From: Tipula vernalis | Lineage: Eukaryota; Arthropoda; Insecta; Diptera; Tipulidae | Length of the DNA: 64,000 nt | NCBI GenBank assembly: GCA_958295665.1 | Contig: OY282560.1 | Location: forward strand, 49,600,333 to 49,664,332 | Reading direction: 5' to 3' | In this document: positions 1 to 12,273 of the stretch, piece after piece | How the letters are laid out: the number at the start of each line of letters is the position of its first letter | How positions within the stretch are numbered: position 1 is the stretch's first letter | Notes under the pieces: generated by a model | The model's input: only the letters and a program-made list of their open reading frames with translations | Database searches by the model: none | What the model was told of the DNA's origin: nothing | Program-made: the position numbers and the translations under genes

Positions 1-2422
1 GCCCACAAGTTTTTGGGCGGCAAAAATCTAAAATGATCCGATTACGATGATTGATACATCTATCAATAGGTTTCGGGACCTGTAATTGCTGTGACAATTT
101 TCATTTTGATTGCTCGATTATTTCTAAACATTTCTTAGAAAATTCAATTTTATTGAAAATCAACTGTGTTATAGCCCACAAGTTTTTGGGCGGCAAAAAT
201 CTAAAATGGTCCGATTACGATGATTGATACCTCTATCAATAGGTTTCGGGACCTGTAATTGCTGTGCCAATTTTCATTTTGATTGCTCGATTATTTCTAA
301 ACATTTCTTAGAAAATTCAATTTTATTGAAAATCAACTGTGCTATAGCCCACAAGTTTTTGGGCGGCAAAAATCTAAAATGGTCCGATTACGATGATTGA
401 TACCTCTATCAATAGGTTTCGGGACCTGTAATTGCTGTGACAATTTTTATTTTGATTGCTCGATTATTTCTAAACATTTCTTAGAAAATTCAATTTTATT
501 GAAAATCAACTGTGCTATAGCCCACAAGTTTTTGGGCGGCAAAAATCTAAAATGATCCGATTACGATGATTGATACCTCTATCAATAGGTTTCGGGACCT
601 GTAATTGCTGTGACAATTTTCATTTTGATTGCTCGATTATTTCTAAACATTTCTTAGAAAATTCAATTTTATTGAAAATCAACTGTGTTATAGCCCACAA
701 GTTTTTGGGCGGCAAAAATCTAAAATGGTCCGATTACGATGATTGATACCTCTATCAATAGGTTTCGGGACCTGTAATTGCTGTGCCAATTTTCATTTTG
801 ATTGCTCGATTATTTCTAAACATTTCTTAGAAAATTCAATTTTATTGAAAATCAACTGTGCTATAGCCCACAAGTTTTTGGGCGGCAAAAATCTAAAATG
901 GTCCGATTACGATGATTGATACCTCTATCAATAGGTTTCGGGACCTGTAATTGCTGTGACAATTTTTATTTTGATTGCTCGATTATTTCTAAACATTTCT
1001 TAGAAAATTCAATTTTATTGAAAATCAACTGTGCTATAGCCCACAAGTTTTTGGGCGGCAAAAATCTAAAATGATCCGATTACGATGATTGATACCTCTA
1101 TCAATAGGTTTCGGGACCTGTAATTGCTGTGCCAATTTTCATTTTGATTGCTCGATTATTTCTAAACATTTCTTAGAAAATTCAATTTTATTGAAAATCA
1201 ACTGTGCTATAGCCCACAAGTTTTTGGGCGGCAAAAATCTAAAATGATCCGATTACGATGATTGATACATCTATCAATAGGTTTCGGGACCTGTAATTGC
1301 TGTGACAATTTTCATTTTGATTGCTCGATTATTTCTAAACATTTCTTAGAAAATTCAATTTTATTGAAAATCAACTGTGTTATAGCCCACAAGTTTTTGG
1401 GCGGCAAAAATCTAAAATGGTCCGATTACGATGATTGATACCTCTATCAATAGGTTTCGGGACCTGTAATTGCTGTGCCAATTTTCATTTTGATTGCTCG
1501 ATTATTTCTAAACATTTCTTAGAAAATTCAATTTTATTGAAAATCAACTGTGCTATAGCCCACAAGTTTTTGGGCGGCAAAAATCTAAAATGATCCGATT
1601 ACGATGATTGATACCTCTATCAATAGGTTTCGGGACCTGTAATTGCTGTGACAATTTTCATTTTGATTGCTCGATTATTTCTAAACATTTCTTAGAAAAT
1701 TCAATTTTATTGAAAATCAACTGTGCTATAGCCCACAAGTTTTTGGGCGGCAAAAATCTAAAATGATCCGATTACGATGATTGATACCTCTATCAATAGG
1801 TTTCGGGACCTGTAATTGCTGTGACAATTTTCATTTTGATTGCTCGATTATTTCTAAACATTTCTTAGAAAATTCAATTTTATTGAAAATCAACTGTGCT
1901 ATAGCCCACAAGTTTTTGGGCGGCAAAAATCTAAAATGGTCCGATTACGATGATTGATACCTCTATCAATAGGTTTCGGGACCTGTAATTGCTGTGCCAA
2001 GTTTCATTTTGATTGCTCGATTATTTCTAAACATTTCTTAGAAAATTCAATTTTATTGAAAATCAACTGTGCTATAGCCCAAAAGTTTTTGGGCGGCAAA
2101 AATCTAAAATGATCCGATTACGATGATTGATACCTCTATCAATAGGTTTCGGGACCTGTAATTGGTGTGACAATTTTCATTTTGATTGCTCGATTATTTC
2201 TAAACATTTCTTAGAAAATTCAATTTTATTGAAAATCAACTGTGCTATAGCCCACAAGTTTTTGGGCGGCAAAAATCTAAAATGGTCCGATTACGATGAT
2301 TGATACCTCTATCAATAGGTTTCGGGACCTGTAATTGATGTGACAATTTTCATTTTGATTGCTCGATTTTTTCTAAACATTTCTTAGAAAATTCAATTTT
2401 ATTGAAAATTAACTGTGCTATA
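1..2422 (+). repeat. Block 1: three-monomer (519 bp) pattern with private alleles
   Basis: Monomers 1-3 and 4-6 share a pattern: type A has ATGATCC and TGTGTTATA; type B has ATGGTCC and GTGCCAATTTT; type C has ATGGTCC and GACAATTTTTATT. Bases 1-173 match 1212-1384 exactly at all checked sites, including the private GATACAT, so a seven-monomer (1,211 bp) shift also occurred. GTGCCA is confined to the first 5.7 kb. AATCAACTG dominates this block and returns only between 33.3 and 39.4 kb. The pattern decays after about 1,730: 1558-1903 are two similar ATGATCC monomers, and 1904-2422 carry private changes. Confidence 0.85.
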
Positions 2423-3633
2423 GCCCACAAGTTTTTGGGCGGCAAAAATCTAAAATGGTCCGATTACGATGATTGATACCTCTATCAATAGGTTTCGGGA
2501 CCTGTAATTGCTGTGCCAATTTTCATTTTGATTGCTCGATTATTTCTAAACATTTCTTAGAAAATTCAATTTTATTGAAAATTAACTGTGCTATAGCCCA
2601 CAAGTTTTTGGGCGGCAAAAATCTAAAATGGTCCGATTACGATGATTGATACCTCTATCAATAGGTTTCGGGACCTGTAATTGCTGTGACAATTTTCATT
2701 TTGATTGCTCGATTATTTCTATACATTTCTTAGAAAATTCAATTTTATTGAAAATTAACTGTGCTATAGCCCACAAGTTTTTGGGCGGCTAAAATCTAAA
2801 ATGGTCCGATTACGATGATTGATACCTCTATCAATAGGTTTCGGGACCTGTAATTGCTGTGACAATTTTCATTTTGATTGCTCGATTATTTCTAAACATT
2901 TCTTAGAAAATTCAATTTTATTGAAAATTAACTGTGCTATAGCCCACAAGATTTTGGGCGGCAAAAATCTAAAATGGTTCGATTACGATGATTGATACCT
3001 CTATCAATAGGTTTCGGGACCTGTAATTGCTGTGACAATTTTCATTTTGATTGCTCGATTATTTCTAAACATTTCTTAGAAAATTCAATTTTATTGAAAA
3101 TTAACTGTGCTATAGCCCACAAGTTTTTGGGCGGCAAAAATCTAAAATGGTCCGATTACGATGATTGATACCTCTATCAATAGGTTTCGGGACCTGTAAT
3201 TGCTGTGACAATTTTCATTTTGATTGCTCGATTATTTCTAAACATTTCTTAGAAAATTCAATTTTATTGAAAATCAACTGTGCTATAGCCCACAAGTTTT
3301 TGGGCGGCAAAAATCTAAAATGATCCGATTACGATGATTGATACCTCTATCAATAGGTTTCGGGACCTGTAATTGCTGTGACAATTTTCATTTTGATGGC
3401 TCGATTATTTCTAAACATTTCTTAGAAAATTCAATTTTATTGAAAATTAACTGTGCTATAGCCCACAAGTTTTTGGGCGGCAAAAATCTAAAATGGTCCG
3501 ATTACGATGGTTGATACCTCTATCAATAGGTTTCGGGACCTGTAATTGCTGTGACAATTTTCATTTTGATTGCTCGATTATTTCTAAACATTTCTTAGAA
3601 AATTCAATTTTATTGAAAATTAACTGTGCTATA
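2423..3633 (+). repeat. Block 2: loosely ordered variant monomers
   Basis: Seven monomers with no clear higher-order period and several private changes: TCTATACATT near 2719, GGCTAAAATC near 2788, AAGATTTTGGG near 2950, ATGGTTCGATT near 2974 and GATGGCTCG near 3394. The switch from AATCAACTG to AATTAACTG starts at the left edge. I see no gene or inserted element. Confidence 0.75.
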
Positions 3634-5366
3634 GCCCACAAGTTTTTGGGCGGCAAAAATCTAAAATGGTCCGATTACGATGGTTGATACCTCTATCAAT
3701 AGGTTTCGGGACCTGTAATTGCTGTGACAATTTTCATTTTGATTGCTCGATTTTTTCTAAACATTTCTTAGAAAATTCAATTTTATTGAAAATTAACTGT
3801 GCTATAGCCCACAAGTTTTTGGGCGGCAAAAATCTAAAATGGTCCGATTACGATGATTGATACCTCTATCAATAGGTTTCGGGACCTGTAATTGCTGTGC
3901 CAATTTTCATTTTGATTGCTCGATTATTTCTAAACATTTCTTAGAAAATTCAATTTTATTGAAAATCAACTGTGCTATAGCCCACAAGTTTTTGGGCGGC
4001 AAAAATCTAAAATGATCCGATTACGATGATTGATACCTCTATCAATAGGTTTCGGGACCTGTAATTGCTGTGACAATTTTCATTTTGATTACTCGATTAT
4101 TTCTAAACATTTCTTAGAAAATTCAATTTTATTGAAAATTAACTGTGCTATAGCCCACAAGTTTTTGGGCTGCAAAAATCTAAAATGGTCCGATTACGAT
4201 ATTTGATACCTCTATCAATAGGTTTCGGGACCTGTAATTGCTGTGACAATTTTCATTTTGATTGCTCGATTATTTCTAAACATTTCTTAGAAAATTCAAT
4301 TTTATTGAAAATTAACTGTGCTATAGCCCACAAGTTTTTGGGCGGCAAAAATCTAAAATGATCCGATTACGATGATTGATACCTCTATCAATAGGTTTCG
4401 GGACCTGTAATTGCTGTGACAATTTTCATTTTGATTGCTCGATTATTTCTAAACATTTCTTAGAAAATTCAATTTTATTGAAAATTAACTGTACTATAGC
4501 CCACAAGTTTTTGGGCGGCTAAAATCTAAAATGGTCCGATTACGATGATTGATACCTCTATCAATAGGTTTCGGGACCTGTAATTGCTGTGACAATTTTC
4601 ATTTTGATTGCTCGATTATTTCTAAACATTTCTTAGAAAATTCAATTTTATTGAAAATTAACTGTGCTATTATAGCCCACAAGTTTTTGGGCGGCAAAAA
4701 TCTAAAATGGTCCGATTACGATGGTTGATACCTCTATCAATAGGTTTCGGGACCTGTAATTGCTGTGACAATTTTCATTTTGATTGCTCGATTATTTCTA
4801 AACATTTCTTAGAAAATTCAATTTTATTAAAAACTAACTGTGCTATAGCCCACAAGATTTTGGGCGGCAAAAATCTAAAATGGTCCGATTACGATGATTG
4901 ATACCTCTATCAATAGGTTTCGGAACCTGTAATTGATGTGACAATTTTCATTTTGATTGCTCGATTATTTATAAACATTTCTTAGAAAATTCAATTTTAT
5001 TAAAAATTAACTGTGCTATAGCCCACAAGTTTTTGGGCGGCAAAAATCTAAAATGGTCCGATTACGATGGTTGATACCTCTATCAATAGGTTTCGGGACC
5101 TGTAATTGCTGTGACAATTTTCATTTTGATTGCTCGATTTTTTCTAAACATTTCTTAGAAAATTCAATTTTATTGAAAATTAACTGTGCTATAGCCCACA
5201 AGTTTTTGGGCGGCAAAAATCTAAAATGGTCCGATTACGATGATTGATACCTCTATCAATAGGTTTCGGGACCTGTAATTGCTGTGCCAATTTTCATTTT
5301 GATTGCTCGATTATTTCTAAACATTTCTTAGAAAATTCAATTTTATTGAAAATCAACTGTGCTATA
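3634..5366 (+). repeat. Block 3, copy 1 of a ten-monomer unit (1,733 bp)
   Basis: Ordered markers define this unit: GATTTTTTCT near 3748, GTGCCA near 3899, ATTACTCG near 4089, GGGCTGC near 4168, GATATTTGAT near 4198, TGTACTATAG near 4491, GGCTAAAATC near 4517, a 3-base insertion TATTATAG near 4669, AAAAACTAACTG near 4829, CGGAACCTGTAATTGATG near 4922 and TTTATAAAC near 4968. The same markers follow in the same order in the next copy. Confidence 0.85.
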
Positions 5367-7131
5367 GCCCACAAGTTTTTGGGCGGCAAAAATCTAAAAT
5401 GGTCCGATTACGATGGTTGATACCTCTATCAATAGGTTTCGGGACCTGTAATTGCTGTGACAATTTTCATTTTGATTGCTCGATTTTTTCTAAACATTTC
5501 TTAGAAAATTCAATTTTATTGAAAATTAACTGTGCTATAGCCCACAAGTTTTTGGGCGGCAAAAATCTAAAATGGTCCGATTACGATGATTGATACCTCT
5601 ATCAATAGGTTTCGGGACCTGTAATTGCTGTGCCAATTTTCATTTTGATTGCTCGATTATTTCTAAACATTTCTTAGAAAATTCAATTTTATTGAAAATC
5701 AACTGTGCTATAGCCCACAAGTTTTTGGGCGGCAAAAATCTAAAATGATCCGATTACGATGATTGATACCTCTATCAATAGGTTTCGGGACCTGTAATTG
5801 CTGTGACAATTTTCATTTTGATTACTCGATTATTTCTAAACATTTCTTAGAAAATTCAATTTTATTGAAAATTAACTGTGCTATAGCCCACAAGTTTTTG
5901 GGCTGCAAAAATCTAAAATGATCCGATTACGATGATTGATACCTCTATCAATAGGTTTCGGGACCTGTAATTGCTGTGACAATTTTCATTTTGATTGCTC
6001 GATTATTTCTAAACATTTCTTAGAAAATTCAATTTTATTGAAAATTAACTGTACTATAGCCCACAAGTTTTTGGGCGGCTAAAATCTAAAATGGTCCGAT
6101 TACGATGATTGATACCTCTATCAATAGGTTTCGGGACCTGTAATTGCTGTGACAATTTTCATTTTGATTGCTCGATTATTTCTAAACATTTCTTAGAAAA
6201 TTCAATTTTATTGAAAATTAACTGTGCTATTATAGCCCACAAGTTTTTGGGCGGCAAAAATCTAAAATGGTCCGATTACGATGGTTGATACCTCTATCAA
6301 TAGGTTTCGGGACCTGTAATTGCTGTGACAATTTTCATTTTGATTGCTCGATTATTTCTAAACATTTCTTAGAAAATTCAATTTTATTAAAAACTAACTG
6401 TGCTATAGCCCACAAGATTTTGGGCGGCAAAAATCTAAAATGGTCCGATTACGATGATTGATACCTCTATCAATAGGTTTCGGAACCTGTAATTGATGTG
6501 ACAATTTTCATTTTGATTGCTCGATTATTTCTAAACATTTCTTAGAAAATTCAATTTTATTGAAAATTAACTGTGCTATAGCCCACAAGTTTTTGGGCGG
6601 CAAAAATCTAAAATGGTCCGATTACGATGGTTGATACCTCTATCAATAGGTTTCGGGACCTGTAATTGCTGTGACAATTTTCATTTTGATTGCTCGATTA
6701 TTTCTAAACATTTCTTAGAAAATTCAATTTTATTAAAAATTAACTGTGCTATAGCCCACAAGATTATGGGCGGCAAAAATCTAAAATGGTCCGATTACGA
6801 TGATTGATACCTCTATCAATAGGTTTCGGAACCTGTAATTGATGTGACAATTTTCATTTTGATTGCTCGATTATTTATAAACATTTCTTAGAAAATTCAA
6901 TTTTATTAAAAATTAACTGTGCTATAGCCCACAAGTTTTTGGGCGGCAAAAATCTAAAATGGTCCGATTACGATGGTTGATACCTCTATCAATAGGTTTC
7001 GGGACCTGTAATTGCTGTGACAATTTTCATTTTGATTGCTCGATTTTTTCTAAACATTTCTTAGAAAATTCAATTTTATTGAAAATTAACTGTGCTATAG
7101 CCCACAAGTTTTTGGGCGGCAAAAATCTAAA
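5367..7131 (+). repeat. Block 3, copy 2, with one monomer lost and two gained
   Basis: The markers of copy 1 recur at offset 1,733, then at 1,560 after about 5,903, and at 1,906 after about 6,800. The 1,733 to 1,560 step is the loss of one monomer: the GGGCTGC end now joins directly to the ATGATCC monomer, and the GATATTTGAT monomer is absent. The 1,560 to 1,906 step is a gain of two monomers carrying CGGAACCTG; one holds the private AAGATTATGGG near 6762. These are expected products of unequal exchange in register. Confidence 0.85.
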
Positions 7132-7445
7132 ATGGTCCGATTACGATGGTTGATACCTCTATCAATAGGTTTCGGGACCTGTAATTGCTGTGACAATTTT
7201 CATTTTGATTGCTCGATTTTTTCTAAACATTTCTTAGAAAATTCAATTTTATTGAAAATTAACTGTGCTATAGCCCACAAGTTTTTGGGCGGCAAAAATC
7301 TAAAATGGTCCGATTACGATGGTTGATACCTCTATCAATAGGTTTCGGGACCTGTAATTGCTGTGACAATTTTCATTTTGATTGCTCGATTTTTTCTAAA
7401 CATTTCTTAGAAAATTCAATTTTATTGAAAATTAACTGTGCTATA
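6927..7445 (+). repeat. Three near-identical monomers in tandem
   Basis: Monomers starting at 6927, 7100 and 7273 all carry GATGGTT and GATTTTTTCT with no difference I could see. This allele pair also occurs at 3634, 5021 and 5367, so this is a recent local amplification of the block 3 edge monomer. Confidence 0.8.
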
Positions 7446-10400
7446 GCCCACAAGTTTTTGGGCGGCAAAAATCTAAAATGGTCCGATTACGATGATTGAT
7501 ACCTCTATCAATAGGTTTCGGGACCTGTAATTGCTGTGACAATTTTCATTTTGATTGCTCGATTATTTCTAAACATTTCTTAGAAAATTCAATTTTATTG
7601 AAAATTAACTGTGCTATAGCCCACAAGTTTTTGGGCGGCAAAAATCTAAAATGGTCCGATTACGATGGTTGATACCTCTATCAATAGGTTTCGGGACCTG
7701 TAATTGCTGTGACAATTTTCATTTAGATTGCTCAATTATTTCTAAACATTTCTTAGAAAATTCAATTTTATTGAAAATTAACTGTGCTATAGCCCACAAG
7801 TTTTTGGGCGGCAAAAATCTAAAATGGTCCGATTACGATGATTGATACCTCTATCAATAGGTTTCGGGACCTGTAATTGCTGTGACAATTTTCATTTTGA
7901 TTGCTTAATTATTTCTAAACATTTCTTAGAAAATTCAATTTTATTGAAAATTAACTGTGCTATAGCCCACAAGTTTTTGGGCGGCAAAAATCTAAAATGG
8001 TCCGATTACGATGGTTGATACCTCTATCAATAGGTTTCGGGACCTGTAATTGATGTGACAATTTTCATTTTGATTGCTCAATTATTTCTAAACATTTCTT
8101 AGAAAATTCAATTTTATTGAAAATTAACTGTGCTATAGCCCACAAGTTTTTGGGCGGCAAAAATCTAAAATGGTCCGATTACGATGATTGATACCTCTAT
8201 CAATAGGTTTCGGGACCTGTAATTGCTGTGACAATTTTCATTTTGATTGCTCGATTATTTCTAAACATTTCTTAGAAAATTCAATTTTATTGAAAATTAA
8301 CTGTGCTATAGCCCACAAGTTTTTGGGCGGCAAAAATCTAAAATGGTCCGATTACGATGATTGATACCTCTATCAATAGGTTTCGGGACCTGTAATTGCT
8401 GTGACAATTTTCATTTTGATTGCTCGATTATTTCTAAACATTTCTTAGAAAATTCAATTTTATTGAAAATTAACTGTGCTATAGCCCACAAGTTTTTGGG
8501 CGGCAAAAATCTAAAATGGTCCGATTACGATGATTGATACCTCTATCAATAGGTTTCGGGACCTGTAATTGCTGTGACAATTTTCATTTTGATTGCTCAA
8601 TTATTTCTAAACATTTCTTAGAAAATTCAATTTTATTGAAAATTAACTGTGCTATAGCCCACAAGTTTTTGGTCGGCAAAAATCTAAAATGGTCCGATTA
8701 CGATGATTGATACCTCTATCAATAGGTTTCGGGACCTGTAATTGCTGTGACAATTTTCATTTTGATTGCTCAATTATTTCTAAACATTTCTTAGAAAATT
8801 CAATTTTATTGAAAATTAACTGTGCTATAGCCCACAAGTTTTTGGTCGGCAAAAATCTAAAATGGTCCGATTACGATGGTTGATACCTCTATCAATAGGT
8901 TTCGGGACCTGTAATTGCTGTGACAATTTTCATTTAGATTGCTTAATTATTTCTAAACATTTCTTAGAAAATTCAATTTTATTGAAAATTAACTGTGCTA
9001 TAGCCCACAAGTTTTTGGGCGGCAAAAATCTAAAATGGTCCGATTACGATGATTGATACCTCTATCAATAGGTTTCGGGACCTGTAATTGCTGTGACAAT
9101 TTTCATTTTGATTGCTTAATTATTTCTAAACATTTCTTAGAAAATTCAATTTTATTGAAAATTAACTGTGCTATAGCCCACAAGTTTTTGGGCGGCAAAA
9201 ATCTAAAATGGTCCGATTACGATGGTTGATACCTCTATCAATAGGTTTCGGGACCTGTAATTGATGTGACAATTTTCATTTTGATTGCTCAATTATTTCT
9301 AAACATTTCTTAGAAAATTCAATTTTATTGAAAATTAACTGTGCTATAGCCCACAAGTTTTTGGGCGGCAAAAATCTAAAATGGTCCGATTACGATGATT
9401 GATACCTCTATCAATAGGTTTCGGGACCTGTAATTGCTGTGACAATTTTCATTTTGATTGCTTAATTATTTCTAAACATTTCTTAGAAAATTCAATTTTA
9501 TTGAAAATTAACTGTGCTATAGCCCACAAGTTTTTGGGCGGCAAAAATCTAAAATGGTCCGATTACGATGGTTGATACCTCTATCAATAGGTTTCGGGAC
9601 CTGTAATTGCTGTGACAATTTTCATTTAGATTGCTCAATTATTTCTAAACATTTCTTAGAAAATTCAATTTTATTGAAAATTAACTGTGCTATAGCCCAC
9701 AAGTTTTTGGGCGGCAAAAATCTAAAATGGTCCGATTACGATGATTGATACCTCTATCAATAGGTTTCGGGACCTGTAATTGCTGTGACAATTTTCATTT
9801 TGATTGCTTAATTATTTCTAAACATTTCTTAGAAAATTCAATTTTATTGAAAATTAACTGTGCTATAGCCCACAAGTTTTTGGGCGGCAAAAATCTAAAA
9901 TGGTCCGATTACGATGGTTGATACCTCTATCAATAGGTTTCGGGACCTGTAATTGATGTGACAATTTTCATTTTGATTGCTCAATTATTTCTAAACATTT
10001 CTTAGAAAATTCAATTTTATTGAAAATTAACTGTGCTATAGCCCACAAGTTTTTGGGCGGCAAAAATCTAAAATGGTCCGATTACGATGATTGATACCTC
10101 TATCAATAGGTTTCGGGACCTGTAATTGCTGTGACAATTTTCATTTTGATTGCTCAATTATTTCTAAACATTTCTTAGAAAATTCAATTTTATTGAAAAT
10201 TAACTGTGCTATAGCCCACAAGTTTTTGGTCGGCAAAAATCTAAAATGGTCCGATTACGATGGTTGATACCTCTATCAATAGGTTTCGGGACCTGTAATT
10301 GCTGTGACAATTTTCATTTAGAGTGCTCAATTATTTCTAAACATTTCTTAGAAAATTCAATTTTATTGAAAATTAACTGTGCTATAGCCCACAAGTTTTT

Positions 10401-11770
10401 GGGCGGCAAAAATCTAAAATGGTCCGATTACGATGATTGATACCTCTATCAATAGGTTTCGGGACCTGTAATTGCTGTGACAATTTTCATTTTGATTGCT
10501 TAATTATTTCTAAACATTTCTTAGAAAATTCAATTTTATTGAAAATTAACTGTGCTATAGCCCACAAGTTTTTGGGCGGCAAAAATCTAAAATGGTCCGA
10601 TTACGATGGTTGATACCTCTATCAATAGGTTTCGGGACCTGTAATTGATGTGACAATTTTCATTTTGATTGCTCAATTATTTCTAAACATTTCTTAGAAA
10701 ATTCAATTTTATTGAAAATTAACTGTGCTATAGCCCACAAGTTTTTGGGCGGCAAAAATCTAAAATGGTCCGATTACGATGATTGATACCTCTATCAATA
10801 GGTTTCGGGACCTGTAATTGCTGTGACAATTTTCATTTTGATTGCTCGATTATTTCTAAACATTTCTTAGAAAATTCAATTTTATTGAAAATTAACTGTG
10901 CTATAGCCCACAAGTTTTTGGTCGGCAAAAATCTAAAATGGTCCGATTACGATGATTGATACCTCTATCAATAGGTTTCGGGACCTGTAATTGCTGTGAC
11001 AATTTTCATTTTGATTGCTCGATTATTTCTAAACATTTCTTAGAAAATTCAATTTTATTGAAAATTAACTGTGCTATAGCCCACAAGTTTTTGGTCGGCA
11101 AAAATCTAAAATGGTCCGATTACGATGATTGATACCTCTATCAATAGGTTTCGGGACCTGTAATTGCTGTGACAATTTTCATTTTGATTGCTTAATTATT
11201 TCTAAACATTTCTTAGAAAATTCAATTTTATTGAAAATTAACTGTGCTATAGCCCACAAGTTTTTGGGCGGCAAAAATCTAAAATGGTCCGATTACGATG
11301 GTTGATACCTCTATCAATAGGTTTCGGGACCTGTAATTGATGTGACAATTTTCATTTTGATTGCTCAATTATTTCTAAACATTTCTTAGAAAATTCAATT
11401 TTATTGAAAATTAACTGTGCTATAGCCCACAAGTTTTTGGGCGGCAAAAATCTAAAATGGTCCGATTACGATGATTGATACCTCTATCAATAGGTTTCGG
11501 GACCTGTAATTGCTGTGACAATTTTCATTTTGATTGCTCGATTATTTCTAAACATTTCTTAGAAAATTCAATTTTATTGAAAATTAACTGTGCTATAGCC
11601 CACAAGTTTTTGGGCGGCAAAAATCTAAAATGGTCCGATTACGATGATTGATACCTCTATCAATAGGTTTCGGGACCTGTAATTGCTGTGACAATTTTCA
11701 TTTTGATTGCTCGATTATTTCTAAACATTTCTTAGAAAATTCAATTTTATTGAAAATTAACTGTGCTATA
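7446..11770 (+). repeat. Block 4: four-monomer higher-order repeat (692 bp)
   Basis: The order is (a) GATGGTT with CATTTAGATTGC, (b) GATGATT with GCTTAATT, (c) GATGGTT with AATTGATGTGAC and GCTCAATT, (d) GATGATT, sometimes ending in TTTTGGTCGGC. Type (a) ATGs lie at 7651, 8862, 9554 and 10246, so spacings are 1,211, 692 and 692 bp (seven, four and four monomers). A further (b)-(c) pair starts at about 11,111. The copy at 10246 has a private GAGTGCTC. Extra (d)-like monomers between 8311 and 8829, and again at 10906-11078, account for the irregular spacing. Confidence 0.85.
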
Positions 11771-12116
11771 GCCCACAAGTTTTTGGGCGGCAAAAATCTA
11801 AAATGGTCCGATTACGATGGTTGATACCTCTATCAATAGGTTTCGGGACCTGTAATTGCTGTGACAATTTTCATTTTGATTGCTCGATTATTTCTAAACA
11901 TTTCTTAGAAAATTCAATTTTATTGAAAATTAACTGTGCTATAGCCCACAAGTTTTTGGGCGGCAAAAATCTAAAATGGTCCGATTACGATGATTGATAC
12001 CTCTATCAATAGGTTTCGGGACCTGTAATTGCTGTGACAATTTTCATTTTGATTGCTCGATTATTTCTAAACATTTCTTAGAAAATTCAATTTTATTGAA
12101 AATTAACTGTGCTATA

Positions 12117-12134
12117 GCCCACAAGTTTTTGGGC
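12117..12134. repeat. Dyad 1: GCCCA...TGGGC at the monomer start
   Basis: GCCCACAAGTTTTTGGGC pairs its first and last five bases around an 8-base centre. It recurs in most monomers. The allele GCCCAAAAGTTTTTGGGC (for example 32620-32637) turns it into an 8-bp perfect stem with a 2-base centre. The TTTTTTGGCTGC allele common after 39.7 kb weakens it. A structural or protein-binding role is unproven. Confidence 0.7.
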
Positions 12135-12165
12135 GGCAAAAATCTAAAATGGTCCGATTACGATG

Positions 12166-12183
12166 ATTGATACCTCTATCAAT
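12166..12183. repeat. Dyad 2: 7-bp perfect inverted repeat, 4-base loop
   Basis: ATTGATACCTCTATCAAT pairs ATTGATA with TATCAAT around CCTC (monomer positions 50-67). The GATGG allele removes only the outermost pair. The GATATCTC allele, frequent after 34 kb, changes the loop and leaves the stem intact. Two nearby monomers (about 12521 and 12692) carry CTAAAAATAGG, which destroys the right arm. Confidence 0.75.
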
Positions 12184-12246
12184 AGGTTTCGGGACCTGTA
12201 ATTGCTGTGACAATTTTCATTTTGATTGCTCGATTATTTCTAAACA

Positions 12247-12257
12247 TTTCTTAGAAA
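12247..12257. repeat. Dyad 3: TTTCT-T-AGAAA
   Basis: TTTCTTAGAAA is a perfect 5-bp inverted repeat around one base (monomer positions 131-141). The TTTCATAGAAA allele, frequent from 35.8 kb on, keeps the symmetry because only the central base changes. It is short enough to arise by chance in AT-rich DNA, but it recurs in nearly every monomer. Confidence 0.55.
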
Positions 12258-12258
12258 A

Positions 12259-12273
12259 TTCAATTTTATTGAA
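12259..12273. repeat. Dyad 4: TTCAAT-TTT-ATTGAA
   Basis: TTCAATTTTATTGAA is a perfect 6-bp inverted repeat with a 3-base loop (monomer positions 143-157). The 172-bp monomers lose the A at position 152, giving TTCAATTTTTTGAA, which still forms a 5-bp stem with a 4-base loop. The symmetry therefore survives the commonest length change in the right third of the window. Confidence 0.65.

Noticed and set aside
12152..12163. Pol III box B-like GGTCCGATTAC, with a weak box A-like TAGCCCACAAG
   Set aside because: Matches are partial (about 8 and 7 of 11 by eye), there is no tRNA cloverleaf, and short AT-rich repeats give such matches by chance. GGTTCGATTAC near 2976 is a single-copy SNP.
12187..12203. 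CENP-B box in the TTTCGGGACC region
   Set aside because: TTCG is present but the required spacing to an A and a second CGGG is absent on either strand.
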